A stretch of DNA of 64,000 bases from Parabacteroides distasonis ATCC 8503 (GTDB taxonomy: Bacteria; Bacteroidota; Bacteroidia; Bacteroidales; Tannerellaceae), in the NCBI RefSeq assembly GCF_000012845.1, contig NC_009615.1, positions 4,280,501 to 4,344,500 on the forward strand, given 5' to 3'. Position numbers and translations under genes: made by a program. How positions within the stretch are numbered: the first letter of the stretch is position 1; each line of letters starts with the position of its first letter. This document shows, one piece after another, positions 15,972 through 23,657 of the stretch. Under the pieces are notes generated by a model, which did no database searches, was not told the DNA's origin, and saw only the letters and a program-made list of their open reading frames with translations.

Positions 15972-17312
15972 ATGGAGTTAAAAAAGGAGTTGAAAATTCT
16001 GTTATGGATTGTCGCTGTTTTTGTGGCAGTATTCTTTCTGCCACTTGACAGCGAACGGTTCATGACAGCCGTCACTGCAACGCTTGACCTTGCGAAGTGG
16101 TATGCAAGGGAGCACGTGGTTTTGTGCTTGCTGCCAGCCTTCTTCATTGCCGGAGTAATTGCCGTATTCGTAAGTCAGGGTTCGGTACTCAAATACTTCG
16201 GGGCTAATGCCAAGAAATGGCTCTCCTATACGGTAGCAGCCATTTCTGGTGGAATCCTTGCAGTATGTTCGTGTACTATACTGCCATTGTTCACAAGCAT
16301 CTACAAACGTGGTGCAGGATTGGGTCCGGCAGTGGCATTCCTGTATTCCGGTCCGGCAATAAGCATTCTGTCGATTATACTGACGGCTCGTATTTTGGGC
16401 TTTGAAATGGGGGTGGCACGAATAATCGGTGCTGTACTATTCTCCGTTATCATCGGATTGGCAATGTCATTCATTTTCCGCAAGGAAGAGAAAGCCAAGA
16501 AAGAGGAACAGATGAATATCGTTCCGCCCCCAGAAAAACGTCCGATGTGGCAGACTTCGTTCCATTTCTTTACGCTGGTTCTTATCCTTGTATTTGCAAA
16601 CTGGGGCGCACCTGCTTCGTCAGATACTGGACTCTGGTATTATATATTCACTTACAAGTGGTATATTGTCGGTGCATTGTCGCTGTTGCTTTGCTGGTCG
16701 CTTGTCCGAATACTGAAACTGCGAGTGCTTGGGGTGGTACTTGGCGCGATGGCTACTGCCGTTTCCGTCATCCTTGCCAATCTGTTTATTGATGATACAA
16801 AACTGATTCCACTTGTGCCGATGATTGTTGCGATTACCGCTCTCGCCGTCATCCTGCTCTTTGACAAACAGGATGAAGAAAACAGGGAATGGGCAATATC
16901 CTCGTGGGGCTTCGCCAAACAGATATTGCCGTTGCTGGCTATAGGTGTAGTGACAGCAGGTTTCCTGCTTGGCTCAACGCACGACAATACAGCCATTGCA
17001 GGTGTCATTCCGAACAGTTGGATAGAATGGGCAGTCGGGGGTAATTCGCTTTTGTCTAACTTCTTTGCATCGTTTACAGGTGCATTTATGTATTTCGCCA
17101 CATTGACCGAAGTTCCAATCATTCAAGGTCTGTTAGCTTCCGGCATGGGTAAAGGTCCGGCACTGGCATTGCTGTTGGCTGGTCCGTCATTGTCTCTTCC
17201 GAATATGTTGGTCATCCGTGGTGTAATGGGTACAAAGAAGACCATTGTATATGTTACTCTTGTAATCGTAATGGCAACGGTTTCAGGCTTTATATATGGA
17301 AATCTATTTTAG
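15972..17312 (+). CDS. Second ArsP-like permease, long form
   Basis: 446 residues with about eleven membrane segments. The N-terminal half has GGILAVCSCTILPLFTSIY with the permease-family CxC, and the second half repeats the fold (LLLAGPSLSLPNMLVIRG). A charged cytosolic loop (FRKEEKAKKEEQ) separates them. It starts 10 nt after the thioredoxin-like gene. With the 298-residue permease upstream the operon encodes two members of one exporter family, perhaps for different arsenicals. Confidence 0.78.
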   Translation: MELKKELKILLWIVAVFVAVFFLPLDSERFMTAVTATLDLAKWYAREHVVLCLLPAFFIAGVIAVFVSQGSVLKYFGANAKKWLSYTVAAISGGILAVCSCTILPLFTSIYKRGAGLGPAVAFLYSGPAISILSIILTARILGFEMGVARIIGAVLFSVIIGLAMSFIFRKEEKAKKEEQMNIVPPPEKRPMWQTSFHFFTLVLILVFANWGAPASSDTGLWYYIFTYKWYIVGALSLLLCWSLVRILKLRVLGVVLGAMATAVSVILANLFIDDTKLIPLVPMIVAITALAVILLFDKQDEENREWAISSWGFAKQILPLLAIGVVTAGFLLGSTHDNTAIAGVIPNSWIEWAVGGNSLLSNFFASFTGAFMYFATLTEVPIIQGLLASGMGKGPALALLLAGPSLSLPNMLVIRGVMGTKKTIVYVTLVIVMATVSGFIYGNLF

Positions 17313-17317
17313 AAATT

Positions 17318-17740
17318 ATGAGAGTATTGATACTTTGTACAGGAAATAGTTGCCGCAGTCAGATGGCTCATGGCATTTTGCAATCATTGGATGATACGAT
17401 TGAGGTCTGTTCGGCAGGCACACATCCTGTTGAACAAGTAAACCCTAATGCCATAGCGGTAATGCGTGAAATAGGCATAGACATATCCGAACATACTCCC
17501 ACAGATGTAAGGCAATACCTTACCCAAGAATGGGATTATGTAATAACGGTATGCGGAAATGCCAATGAAACCTGCCCGGTATTTGCAGGACATGTCAAAC
17601 ATCGCTTGCACATCGGCTTTGACGACCCTTCCGATGTAACAGGAACACCCGATTTTATTAAAAACGAGTTCCGTAGAGTACGAGATAATATCAAGATGAA
17701 ATTCTATGATTTTTATCTTCACATTAAGGGTCATTGCTGA
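17318..17740 (+). CDS. arsC: Arsenate reductase ArsC (low-molecular-weight phosphatase type)
   Basis: 140 residues. LILCTGNSCRSQMAHG is the catalytic C-x5-R loop. CSAGTHP, VITVCGNANETCPVF (a resolving Cys pair) and DDPSDVTGT complete the thioredoxin-coupled ArsC pattern. It reduces arsenate to arsenite for export and starts 5 nt after the permease stop. It is the last gene before the terminator at 17817. Confidence 0.92.
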   Translation: MRVLILCTGNSCRSQMAHGILQSLDDTIEVCSAGTHPVEQVNPNAIAVMREIGIDISEHTPTDVRQYLTQEWDYVITVCGNANETCPVFAGHVKHRLHIGFDDPSDVTGTPDFIKNEFRRVRDNIKMKFYDFYLHIKGHC

Positions 17741-17816
17741 TGACCAATAAAGAAGAAGTTACCTCAGCATACATTTTCTTGTTCTACTCAATCTACCAAT
17801 CACACGCTCCATTAGC

Positions 17817-17855
17817 AACATCGGCAACCTCTTTGTAGGTCTGCCGATGTTTTTA
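17817..17855 (+). terminator. ars operon terminator
   Basis: AACATCGGCA (17817-17826) and TGCCGATGTT (17842-17851) are followed by TTTT. Confidence 0.85.
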
Positions 17856-18113
17856 TTACTCGGACATTCTGTTTTTCTTTCATCAGAATCACGCACATCA
17901 CTTAACGAGTGCAAAACCTCCAAATTTTACTTGATAACAGACCATATGTTCAACAGAAAATAGTATCTTTGCACACATACAGAGTTATTTGACAGAAAAG
18001 CACTGCATATCGCAGAAGTTATGACCATTGCCAAGTCATTACCTCATATTTGTAAAACATATCATAAGTGGCTTATTCTTAATTAAATACTATTCTTGAA
18101 TAGGATTTTTAAT
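17856..18113 (+). other. Non-coding right end of the mobilizable element
   Basis: No gene is seen. TATCTTTG (17964-17971) is a consensus -7 box pointing outward toward the IS66 remainder. The arm-like blocks 18014-18049 and 18063-18074 match the left end of the element. Confidence 0.5.
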
Positions 18114-18316
18114 AAAAAAGGGACCTGGTAAAAATACTTCATTGGGATACCGATGGATTTATCTTATACCAGAAACGATTGGAAAGCGGCACTTTTGAAC
18201 TGCCCCGTTTTAAGCCGGACGAAGGGCTATGTAAGCTTCAATGGGAAACTTTCTTCATGATAATCAGGGGTATCCCATTGCGTAGCAGACGGTTAAGGAA
18301 ACGCTTTAAAATATAG
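18114..18316 (+). pseudogene. tnpB: IS66 tnpB, 3' fragment
   Basis: Read from the AAAAAAGG junction, the frame gives DLVKILHWDTDGFILYQKRL, then ELPRF and LQWETFFMIIRG. It ends in a TAG at 18314-18316. This is the C-terminal half of TnpB, and joined to 6559-6708 it restores a normal protein of about 115 residues. Confidence 0.88.
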
Positions 18317-18365
18317 CGATTGTAATTGTACGCTATTGACGTACAGATATTTAATCGCTATATTT
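18308..18365. repeat. Hairpin between tnpB and tnpC
   Basis: AAAATATAGCGATT (18308-18321) and AATCGCTATATTTT (18352-18365) are perfect complements, with an inner TGTAC..GTACA pair. It could act as an attenuator limiting transposase expression. Confidence 0.6.
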
Positions 18366-18401
18366 TTTGGATAAACGCGTTATTATTCATACCTTTACCC
18401 C

Positions 18402-19988
18402 ATGAATTACGGGCGGATAATAACCATGTTGGAAGAACAGTTGCGCTTTTCTAAAACTCAGAACGCGCAACTCATCGAACAAAACGCAAGACAGGCAGAA
18501 CTGATCAGCCGGATGGCTTCTCAGATCGAGACATTGACCGCGTCCGTTCATTCACTCGAACAGGCTTTACTATCCAGGGACGCTTCCCTGGAACAGGCAT
18601 TGGTTACTAAACGTGCGTTAGGAAAATTAATAAGCAATAAATCAGAAAAGATTGTTACAGCTCCACCTCCCTGTTCGCCATCAGATGAGACACCCCCAAA
18701 AAAAGTAGCCCCCTCCGCCAAGGAGCGTGGTAACAATAACGCCAAGCGCAAGGAGCATTTTGACTTGGAGGTGCGGGAACACGACATTTATCCTTCACGG
18801 TCCGGTTTCCAGCCTGAGCTTGGCAAGTTCCTGAAAACCGTAGACTCCATCCGCTATGAGCTCGTTCCTCCCCGTTTTATCAAACATATCCATCACCTGC
18901 ATTATTATCGATACCGGGGAAATATCATATATGGCAATCTTCCTGCCACGCCCCTGCTCAATTCCTCTTATGACGCCTCCTTTATTGCCGGCATACTACA
19001 ACTGCGTTATATCTACTCCATGCCGGTGGAAAGGATTATCAAGTTTTTCGGTGAAAGCGGTTTTGATATAAACAAATCCACCGCGCACGGACTGATAAAA
19101 AAAACAGCGTGGTTGTTCGACTCTCTGGAGCAGGCCCTGGGGGAGGCGGTCCGTCAGGATGAATATCTGCATATGGACGAGAGCTATTACACGGTATTGG
19201 AAAAGGGAAGCAAGTCCTCTACGGGGAAAGCCTCTCGCAAGGTCTATATCTGGGCGGCCCTGGCCAGTCATCTGAGGCTGGTCCACTTCTTCAATGAGAA
19301 TGGTTCCCGTGCCAGAAAGGTCTTAACCCAATATATAAAACCGGATTATCGGGGAGCCATTCAAACGGATGGTCTGGGAGATTATAAAATACTGGAGACG
19401 GACGAATATCCACACGCCGTGCGTCTGGCATGCTTTCAGCATTGTAAACGAAAGTTCCTTGACATTAAAGAAAACAAGGATGCCCGAGAAGTCATAGAAA
19501 TCATCAATAAGCTCTATCAAAAGGAACACGAGATGCCCGCGGGATACTCACCGCGGCAGATAATGAAATACAAAAAGAAGCACGCCTCTCCTATATTAAA
19601 TGAATTAAAGCGGAAACTGCTGGCCATACAAGCGGAGAAGTCGACCTTGCCTAAAAGCTCTTTGGGGAAAGCGGTGAATTATGCCCTCAAGGAATATCCC
19701 GCGTTGTCGAATTATATACTTGCGCCGGAATACGAGCTGGACAACAATGCGATTGAGAGAATAAACCGGTACATCAGTTTGAGTAGAAGAAACTCACTCT
19801 TCTGTGGAAGTCATCAGGGCGTAAAGAGAGCCGCACTGATATATTCACTGGCATGCTCATGCAGGATGAACAATATCAATACTTTTGAATACTTTAAAGA
19901 ATTACTCAACAAGGCTGTCTCACTGAATCCGAATACCGATAAAAATGTGTTGAGAGAATTACTGCCCGACAAATGGAAAAAAAGATAG
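18402..19988 (+). CDS. tnpC: IS66 transposase TnpC
   Basis: 528 residues and apparently intact. It has an N-terminal coiled coil (about 5-75), a zinc-finger/HTH-like region, and an RNase H-like core with the DDE triad Asp 259 (MDESYY), Asp 323 (QTDGLGDY) and Glu 452 (NNAIERINRYI). The length and end sequence (LNPNTDKNVLRELLPDKW) are normal for Bacteroidales IS66. The stop lies 3 bp before the right terminal repeat. Confidence 0.95.
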   Translation: MNYGRIITMLEEQLRFSKTQNAQLIEQNARQAELISRMASQIETLTASVHSLEQALLSRDASLEQALVTKRALGKLISNKSEKIVTAPPPCSPSDETPPKKVAPSAKERGNNNAKRKEHFDLEVREHDIYPSRSGFQPELGKFLKTVDSIRYELVPPRFIKHIHHLHYYRYRGNIIYGNLPATPLLNSSYDASFIAGILQLRYIYSMPVERIIKFFGESGFDINKSTAHGLIKKTAWLFDSLEQALGEAVRQDEYLHMDESYYTVLEKGSKSSTGKASRKVYIWAALASHLRLVHFFNENGSRARKVLTQYIKPDYRGAIQTDGLGDYKILETDEYPHAVRLACFQHCKRKFLDIKENKDAREVIEIINKLYQKEHEMPAGYSPRQIMKYKKKHASPILNELKRKLLAIQAEKSTLPKSSLGKAVNYALKEYPALSNYILAPEYELDNNAIERINRYISLSRRNSLFCGSHQGVKRAALIYSLACSCRMNNINTFEYFKELLNKAVSLNPNTDKNVLRELLPDKWKKR

Positions 19989-20014
19989 CAACGCGGAGAC
20001 GCTTACCGTTTCCC

Positions 20015-20243
20015 ATTAAAACATGGTAGATGCAGAATGAAAATTGTAGATGTTATTCCATCTGCAACCACTATATAACATATTTATTTACAATAAGTAT
20101 GAGGTTGAATTGTAGATATTGTAGATATTCTCATGAAATAATATTCCGGCTCTTAGGTTCAAGACATATGGGATCGCCATCATAAGGAAAAGATAGTAAA
20201 TTTTGTAGTCTCCGGATCAATTTATAACCAGAATTATACATGC
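20015..20243. other. Non-coding remainder between the convergent fimbrillins
   Basis: This stretch continues the intergenic block that was cut by IS66. It contains GGTAGATG, TGTAGATG, CCATCTGC and a doubled TTGTAGATA, related to the ATCTACC cluster at 5678-5795. No gene is visible. Confidence 0.5.
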
Positions 20244-20278
20244 AAAAAAGGCACTCCCGATAAAAGGAATGCCTTTTG
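20244..20278 (-). terminator. Terminator of the second fimbrillin
   Basis: An AAAAAAGGCA(C)TCC / GGAATGCCTTTT hairpin, closely related to the terminator of the 4114 gene. On the minus strand it ends in a T run just past the stop codon. Confidence 0.75.
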
Positions 20279-20300
20279 GACGTTATTCAAAGAATAGATA

Positions 20301-21635
20301 TTATTCGACAACTGAAGATTGATTTGCGCTACCCCAATCAAGAACCTTTGTCTTAACAAACAACTCAACAAAGTCTGTTGGAGGAACAGTAGGATCATCA
20401 TATCCTCTACCGGCTAAAGTTGCGTCAATACTGTAAATTATATTACGATGGATCTTTCCATCCTTTAAATACTCAGCCGTAGCTGCTGCCATTTCATTCG
20501 TCGCAGCAATTTTAATAGGCCAATATGCTGTTTTCTCCGCATAGTTGTATACTGCATCACTTCCGCTCTTTTTAGCATTTTCGAGCTTATAAGTACCTTT
20601 AACTACAATTTCAGTTGCAAGATCCTCTGGTTTGAAATTTTCAGCACCATTCATTTCACGAGCAGCCTTAACTTGGGGATTTTCGAACACATAGAATTTA
20701 GGGGCGATTGTGATAGTCGCAGACACACCATCTTCAGTTGCGATATTCTGTACCAATGCGGTGGCTGGTAAACTGGCCTTGTATCCTTCAATAATAGAAC
20801 CTCTCATATTCGTAAACATAGCGTCATCATTCACGAAATCTCCTCTATAACCTGAAGCATAATCTGTAGCATTAGCAGCATAAGTTGCGGACACATTACC
20901 CCATACGGTATTGCTAACGACATTCCACCAGCTATTGCCATTACCCATATCTGCTGCATTGGACTTCGTCCGCCCATGCATGATGAATACACATTCTGGT
21001 ACAATCGTCGCAATTCCTTCAACGTATACATCTTTTGCAGCTCTAGTCATGTCTAAGCTAAGTCCCGTAAAATCAATGCGCGCTACATTTCTTATCAAGT
21101 ACAAGGGATCTGCTACAAGAATATGTTCACCTTCTCCCGCTGTTTTAGTATATCCATAATAGTTTTTACCTGCTTGTAAAGTGAATGGATCAGACAAACC
21201 ACTACTCATTGGTAAATAGTTTTCTGCGAATCCGGCAGCTGGCATCGTATATACAGGAGATACAAAGTTGTCAATTGTTGTACCAGCCAGTGAGATTTCA
21301 GGCATATTAGCAAATGCGATAGCACGTAATTGCGCACCTTCTGTCAGTCCGGCAAATTGAACCTCATCATTATCCGCAGCAGCATCCTCATTGGCAATAT
21401 CAGAGGTTGAAGCGACAAGCGCTCTAGTTTCAGCATCATAAAGAGCAACTGTTAAGTTTGTAATTTTAGCTTCATTTTCAGTCTGTGTCCCCTCCGCTGC
21501 AGCTTTAGTCAAACTTCTAGCCACATTTTTCACAGAAATAGTCAGTGTTGCGTTATTTTCCCCTGTTTGCGGTTGATCCGGTCCTACGATAGGATCATCC
21601 TCGTTTGAACACGCCGCGAACACGCAAGCGATCAT
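20301..21635 (-). CDS. Silent fimbrillin cassette (FimA/Mfa1 type)
   Basis: 444 residues are readable from an internal ATG (MIACVFAACS), too short to be the real start because it cuts the signal peptide. The natural frame extends to 21665, where ATA GAA stands in place of the ATG AAA of the 4114 gene. The 74 bp after it match that gene at 73/74. No fimbrial-type promoter box precedes it. The rest is a diverged paralog (LTISVKNVA, LYDAETRAL, HRNIIYSIDATLAGRGY, LDWGSANQSSVVE). It lies tail-to-tail with the 4114 gene. It is best read as a stored variant, expressed after inversion or gene conversion. Confidence 0.8.
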   Translation of the reverse strand: MIACVFAACSNEDDPIVGPDQPQTGENNATLTISVKNVARSLTKAAAEGTQTENEAKITNLTVALYDAETRALVASTSDIANEDAAADNDEVQFAGLTEGAQLRAIAFANMPEISLAGTTIDNFVSPVYTMPAAGFAENYLPMSSGLSDPFTLQAGKNYYGYTKTAGEGEHILVADPLYLIRNVARIDFTGLSLDMTRAAKDVYVEGIATIVPECVFIMHGRTKSNAADMGNGNSWWNVVSNTVWGNVSATYAANATDYASGYRGDFVNDDAMFTNMRGSIIEGYKASLPATALVQNIATEDGVSATITIAPKFYVFENPQVKAAREMNGAENFKPEDLATEIVVKGTYKLENAKKSGSDAVYNYAEKTAYWPIKIAATNEMAAATAEYLKDGKIHRNIIYSIDATLAGRGYDDPTVPPTDFVELFVKTKVLDWGSANQSSVVE

Positions 21636-21661
21636 TGTCCCGAATAATAAGTTTCTAAGTT
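21588..21661 (-). repeat. Right arm of the 74-bp fimbrillin inverted repeat
   Basis: It is the reverse complement of 4118-4191 with one mismatch. Immediately beyond it (21662 on) the sequence differs fully from the promoter side of the 4114 gene, so the identity ends at the start codon. Confidence 0.8.
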
Positions 21662-21795
21662 CTATTGGGGAATGGTTATAGGGGGTTGTTCTTTAGTTGA
21701 TTAGGCTTTTGTTGTGTGAAGGGAAGTAACAACTCAGTAGTATTAATTACCCTCAACGTTACTTCTTTAATCGAGGTTTTTATTACATTTGCCGT

Positions 21796-22159
21796 ATGAT
21801 CTCCCGTCAGGGCGAGACTCCGCTGGAAAAAACAATTTATGTATTGAAGAATATGAAATCTATTTGATATGTCCCCATTTAAAGAAAAAGAGGCATACTT
21901 CCGACGCTTGCTCGACGTAGCGAATGTGAATGCCTTGTCCCCCAAGGAGCGTGCGACGTACGATGAGAATCTGAAGATCTACCGTGACTGGAAGGCCACG
22001 ATGGAGTACGCCGTGGAGGAGGCGGAAACAAAAGGTAAAGCAGAAGGTGAGCGTTTGGCTACCCTACGCAACGCTCGTAACATGAAGAAAGCCGGTGTCG
22101 ATCTTTCATTAATCGCCGAATGCACGGGGCTTTCGTTGGAAATAATACAAAGTCTCTGA
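21796..22159 (+). pseudogene. Rpn/PD-(D/E)XK-type transposase-nuclease remnant A
   Basis: The readable piece at 21869-22159 (MSPFKEKEAYFRRLLDVANV, then YDENLKIYRDWKATMEYAVEEAE) is the C-terminal end of the PD-(D/E)XK nuclease transposase family. Preceding bases give ATGATCTCCCGTCAGGG joined directly to the part coding for TPLEKTIYVLKNM. Everything between them, including the nuclease core, is deleted. A second remnant with a different deletion lies at 34402-35056. Confidence 0.75.
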
Positions 22160-22198
22160 TCTGATAAGCCAGTTGCGGACTGAAACTATAGCGGATGA

Positions 22199-22235
22199 CA
22201 CGGATCTTGGGGAGAAGTATCTTTCTTGATCCGTG
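22199..22235. terminator. Hairpin between the remnant and the recombinase
   Basis: CACGGATC (22199-22206) and GATCCGTG (22228-22235) form a stem in the convergent gap. It may serve either strand. Confidence 0.5.
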
Positions 22236-22262
22236 CCATACGAATCTGAAGTAATATCCGTC

Positions 22263-23411
22263 TCATGCGTCTAATACGCCATTAAACCGGTCTATTGCCT
22301 GTCTTTTACTAGCATCGATGATTTTCGCGTATACTTGTGTGGAGATGATGTTCTTGTGTCCTAGTAATTTACATACTGTATACAAGTCAATGCCAAGAGC
22401 TAGTGAAAGAGTGGCGAAAGTATGGCGGCTTACGTGAAAGGTCACTTTCTTGTTCTTGATGCCGGCGGCTAAAGTCCAGCCTTTTAATACCTGACATATA
22501 ATCGTGAGGCTAGGTAGATGGAATATCAAGCCGAGCCTGTCATTGTCATTCTCATTCTCCCTTGCGGGAAGGTATTTTATCGCTTCCTCGGACAATGGGA
22601 GATAAATAGCCTCTTTCGTCTTTCTTTGTATGATTTGTAAACGGAATTTATCATTTCCTTCTTTTTGCATATCTTCCCATCTAAGAGCGGTCAAGTCGCT
22701 GATCCGGAGTCCGCAGAAACAGCAGAACAGAAAAGCCTTTTTTACCTCTGGGCATACGCAATCTGTCCGGATTAACCTCTTTAGTTCCTCTAGGGTCAAA
22801 TAAGTACGCAGGCTGGTAGGTTTGTGGGGTTTTTCGTCTGTATCCAGCGAACCACAAGGATTCGAGAGGATCAGTCCTTTTTTGACCGCCTTATTGAGTG
22901 TGACATTCAGGAGCCGGTAATAACCGTGAATCGTGAAGTCGCTTTTGAGGTAGGGTTGTTTACGCAAGTGAGCGATGAAACCTTTCACGAAACCGGTATC
23001 TATGTCCTTAAGCAGGCATTGCGGCATATAGTCTCTAAGATGATTGGCCAGACTTCTTAATCGTAGAGAATAGGCTTTGTCGCCATGCGCAGATTTATCG
23101 GTGGACAATTCCGAGAGGAATTCTAAAAGTGTTTTTTTCCCGAGCCCGTTTATCATACGGACACCGTAAATCTCGTTCTGAAGATCAATGATCCGTTGTG
23201 CCTTGATACTATTGGCCAAGCGCAAAGTGATCCGGTTCTTATCACGGTCTTCAGGGAAACGTTCCGGGGTGAGGTAGAGCTTGAGGAACTCATAATACCT
23301 CTTCCCTTTGTAATAGATGTCCAGATATATGGACAGGTTTGCGTTCGACAGTTTCTTGAACCGGAGCTTTACGGGCTCTTTCGCTTTCATCTCATTCTTT
23401 TTTCTTGCCAT
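22263..23411 (-). CDS. Tyrosine site-specific recombinase, candidate fimbrial invertase
   Basis: 382 residues: an N-terminal arm-binding region (LSIYLDIYYKGKRYYEFL), a SAM-like domain, and a catalytic domain with all key residues. These are CGLRISDL (Arg), a QRKTKE hairpin (Lys), HVSRHTFATL (H-x-x-R), LGHKN (His) and STQVYAKI (Tyr nucleophile). It lies 0.6 kb from the right 74-bp arm and is transcribed away from the fimbrial cluster at 23658. Stand-alone recombinases next to surface genes in Bacteroidales often flip local promoters or genes. Whether it acts on the 41-bp arms, the 74-bp arms or neither is not shown by sequence. Confidence 0.85.
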   Translation of the reverse strand: MARKKNEMKAKEPVKLRFKKLSNANLSIYLDIYYKGKRYYEFLKLYLTPERFPEDRDKNRITLRLANSIKAQRIIDLQNEIYGVRMINGLGKKTLLEFLSELSTDKSAHGDKAYSLRLRSLANHLRDYMPQCLLKDIDTGFVKGFIAHLRKQPYLKSDFTIHGYYRLLNVTLNKAVKKGLILSNPCGSLDTDEKPHKPTSLRTYLTLEELKRLIRTDCVCPEVKKAFLFCCFCGLRISDLTALRWEDMQKEGNDKFRLQIIQRKTKEAIYLPLSEEAIKYLPARENENDNDRLGLIFHLPSLTIICQVLKGWTLAAGIKNKKVTFHVSRHTFATLSLALGIDLYTVCKLLGHKNIISTQVYAKIIDASKRQAIDRFNGVLDA

Positions 23412-23557
23412 GATTTTGCTGAATTTAAGTGATTATGTATATTTGTTACTAGGATGATCCGAGTACCACCCCGGTAGCATAAAATACACGGATTGAGCCT
23501 GTTTTTGTAGGTGAAAGTTGCAAAAGGTAGGGAAACCTATCACTTTTATGAAATTGA

Positions 23558-23622
23558 TACATTTGTCTCTTATTATAGAGAGTTCTGCCTATCAGCACCA
23601 CGATATATCCTTTCTATTTTTG
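23558..23622 (+). promoter_or_regulatory. Fimbrial-type promoter P2
   Basis: CCTATC (23588-23593) stands 27 nt before TATTTTTG (23615-23622), the same spacing as at P1, P3 and P4. The upstream box is degenerate. An additional TACATTTG at 23558-23565, with CCTATC at 23536, may be a second start. The fimbrillin ATG follows at 23658. Confidence 0.55.
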
Positions 23623-23657
23623 TCACATATTAATGTGAGAACAAAAAATATTATACT

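Larger units (their letters stand above)
6709..18119. mobile_element. Integrative mobilizable element with arsenic-resistance cargo
   Basis: An 11.4-kb insert within IS66 tnpB, bounded by TAAAAAA at both junctions (6702-6708 and 18113-18119). It carries a tyrosine integrase near the left end, a RhuM-like regulator, a replication helicase and primase, mobC plus a relaxase, and a seven-gene ars operon. No type IV secretion genes or coupling protein are present, so transfer would need a helper conjugative element. Similar direct sequence blocks near both ends (6773-6861 and 18014-18074) look like integrase arm sites. Confidence 0.88.
6078..20006. mobile_element. IS66-family insertion sequence, interrupted by a mobilizable element
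   Basis: The ends are the IS66-type inverted repeat GTAAGCGTCTCCGCG (6078-6092) and its exact complement (19992-20006). They are flanked by a perfect 8-bp target duplication CGTTTCCC (6070-6077 and 20007-20014), the length expected for IS66. The three IS66 genes tnpA, tnpB and tnpC are present in order. tnpB is split by the 11.4-kb element at 6709-18119. Without that insert the IS is about 2.5 kb, a normal size. Confidence 0.93.

Noticed and set aside
6709..18119. Conjugative transposon (self-transmissible)
   Set aside because: No tra/T4SS or coupling-protein genes are present, so it can only be called mobilizable.
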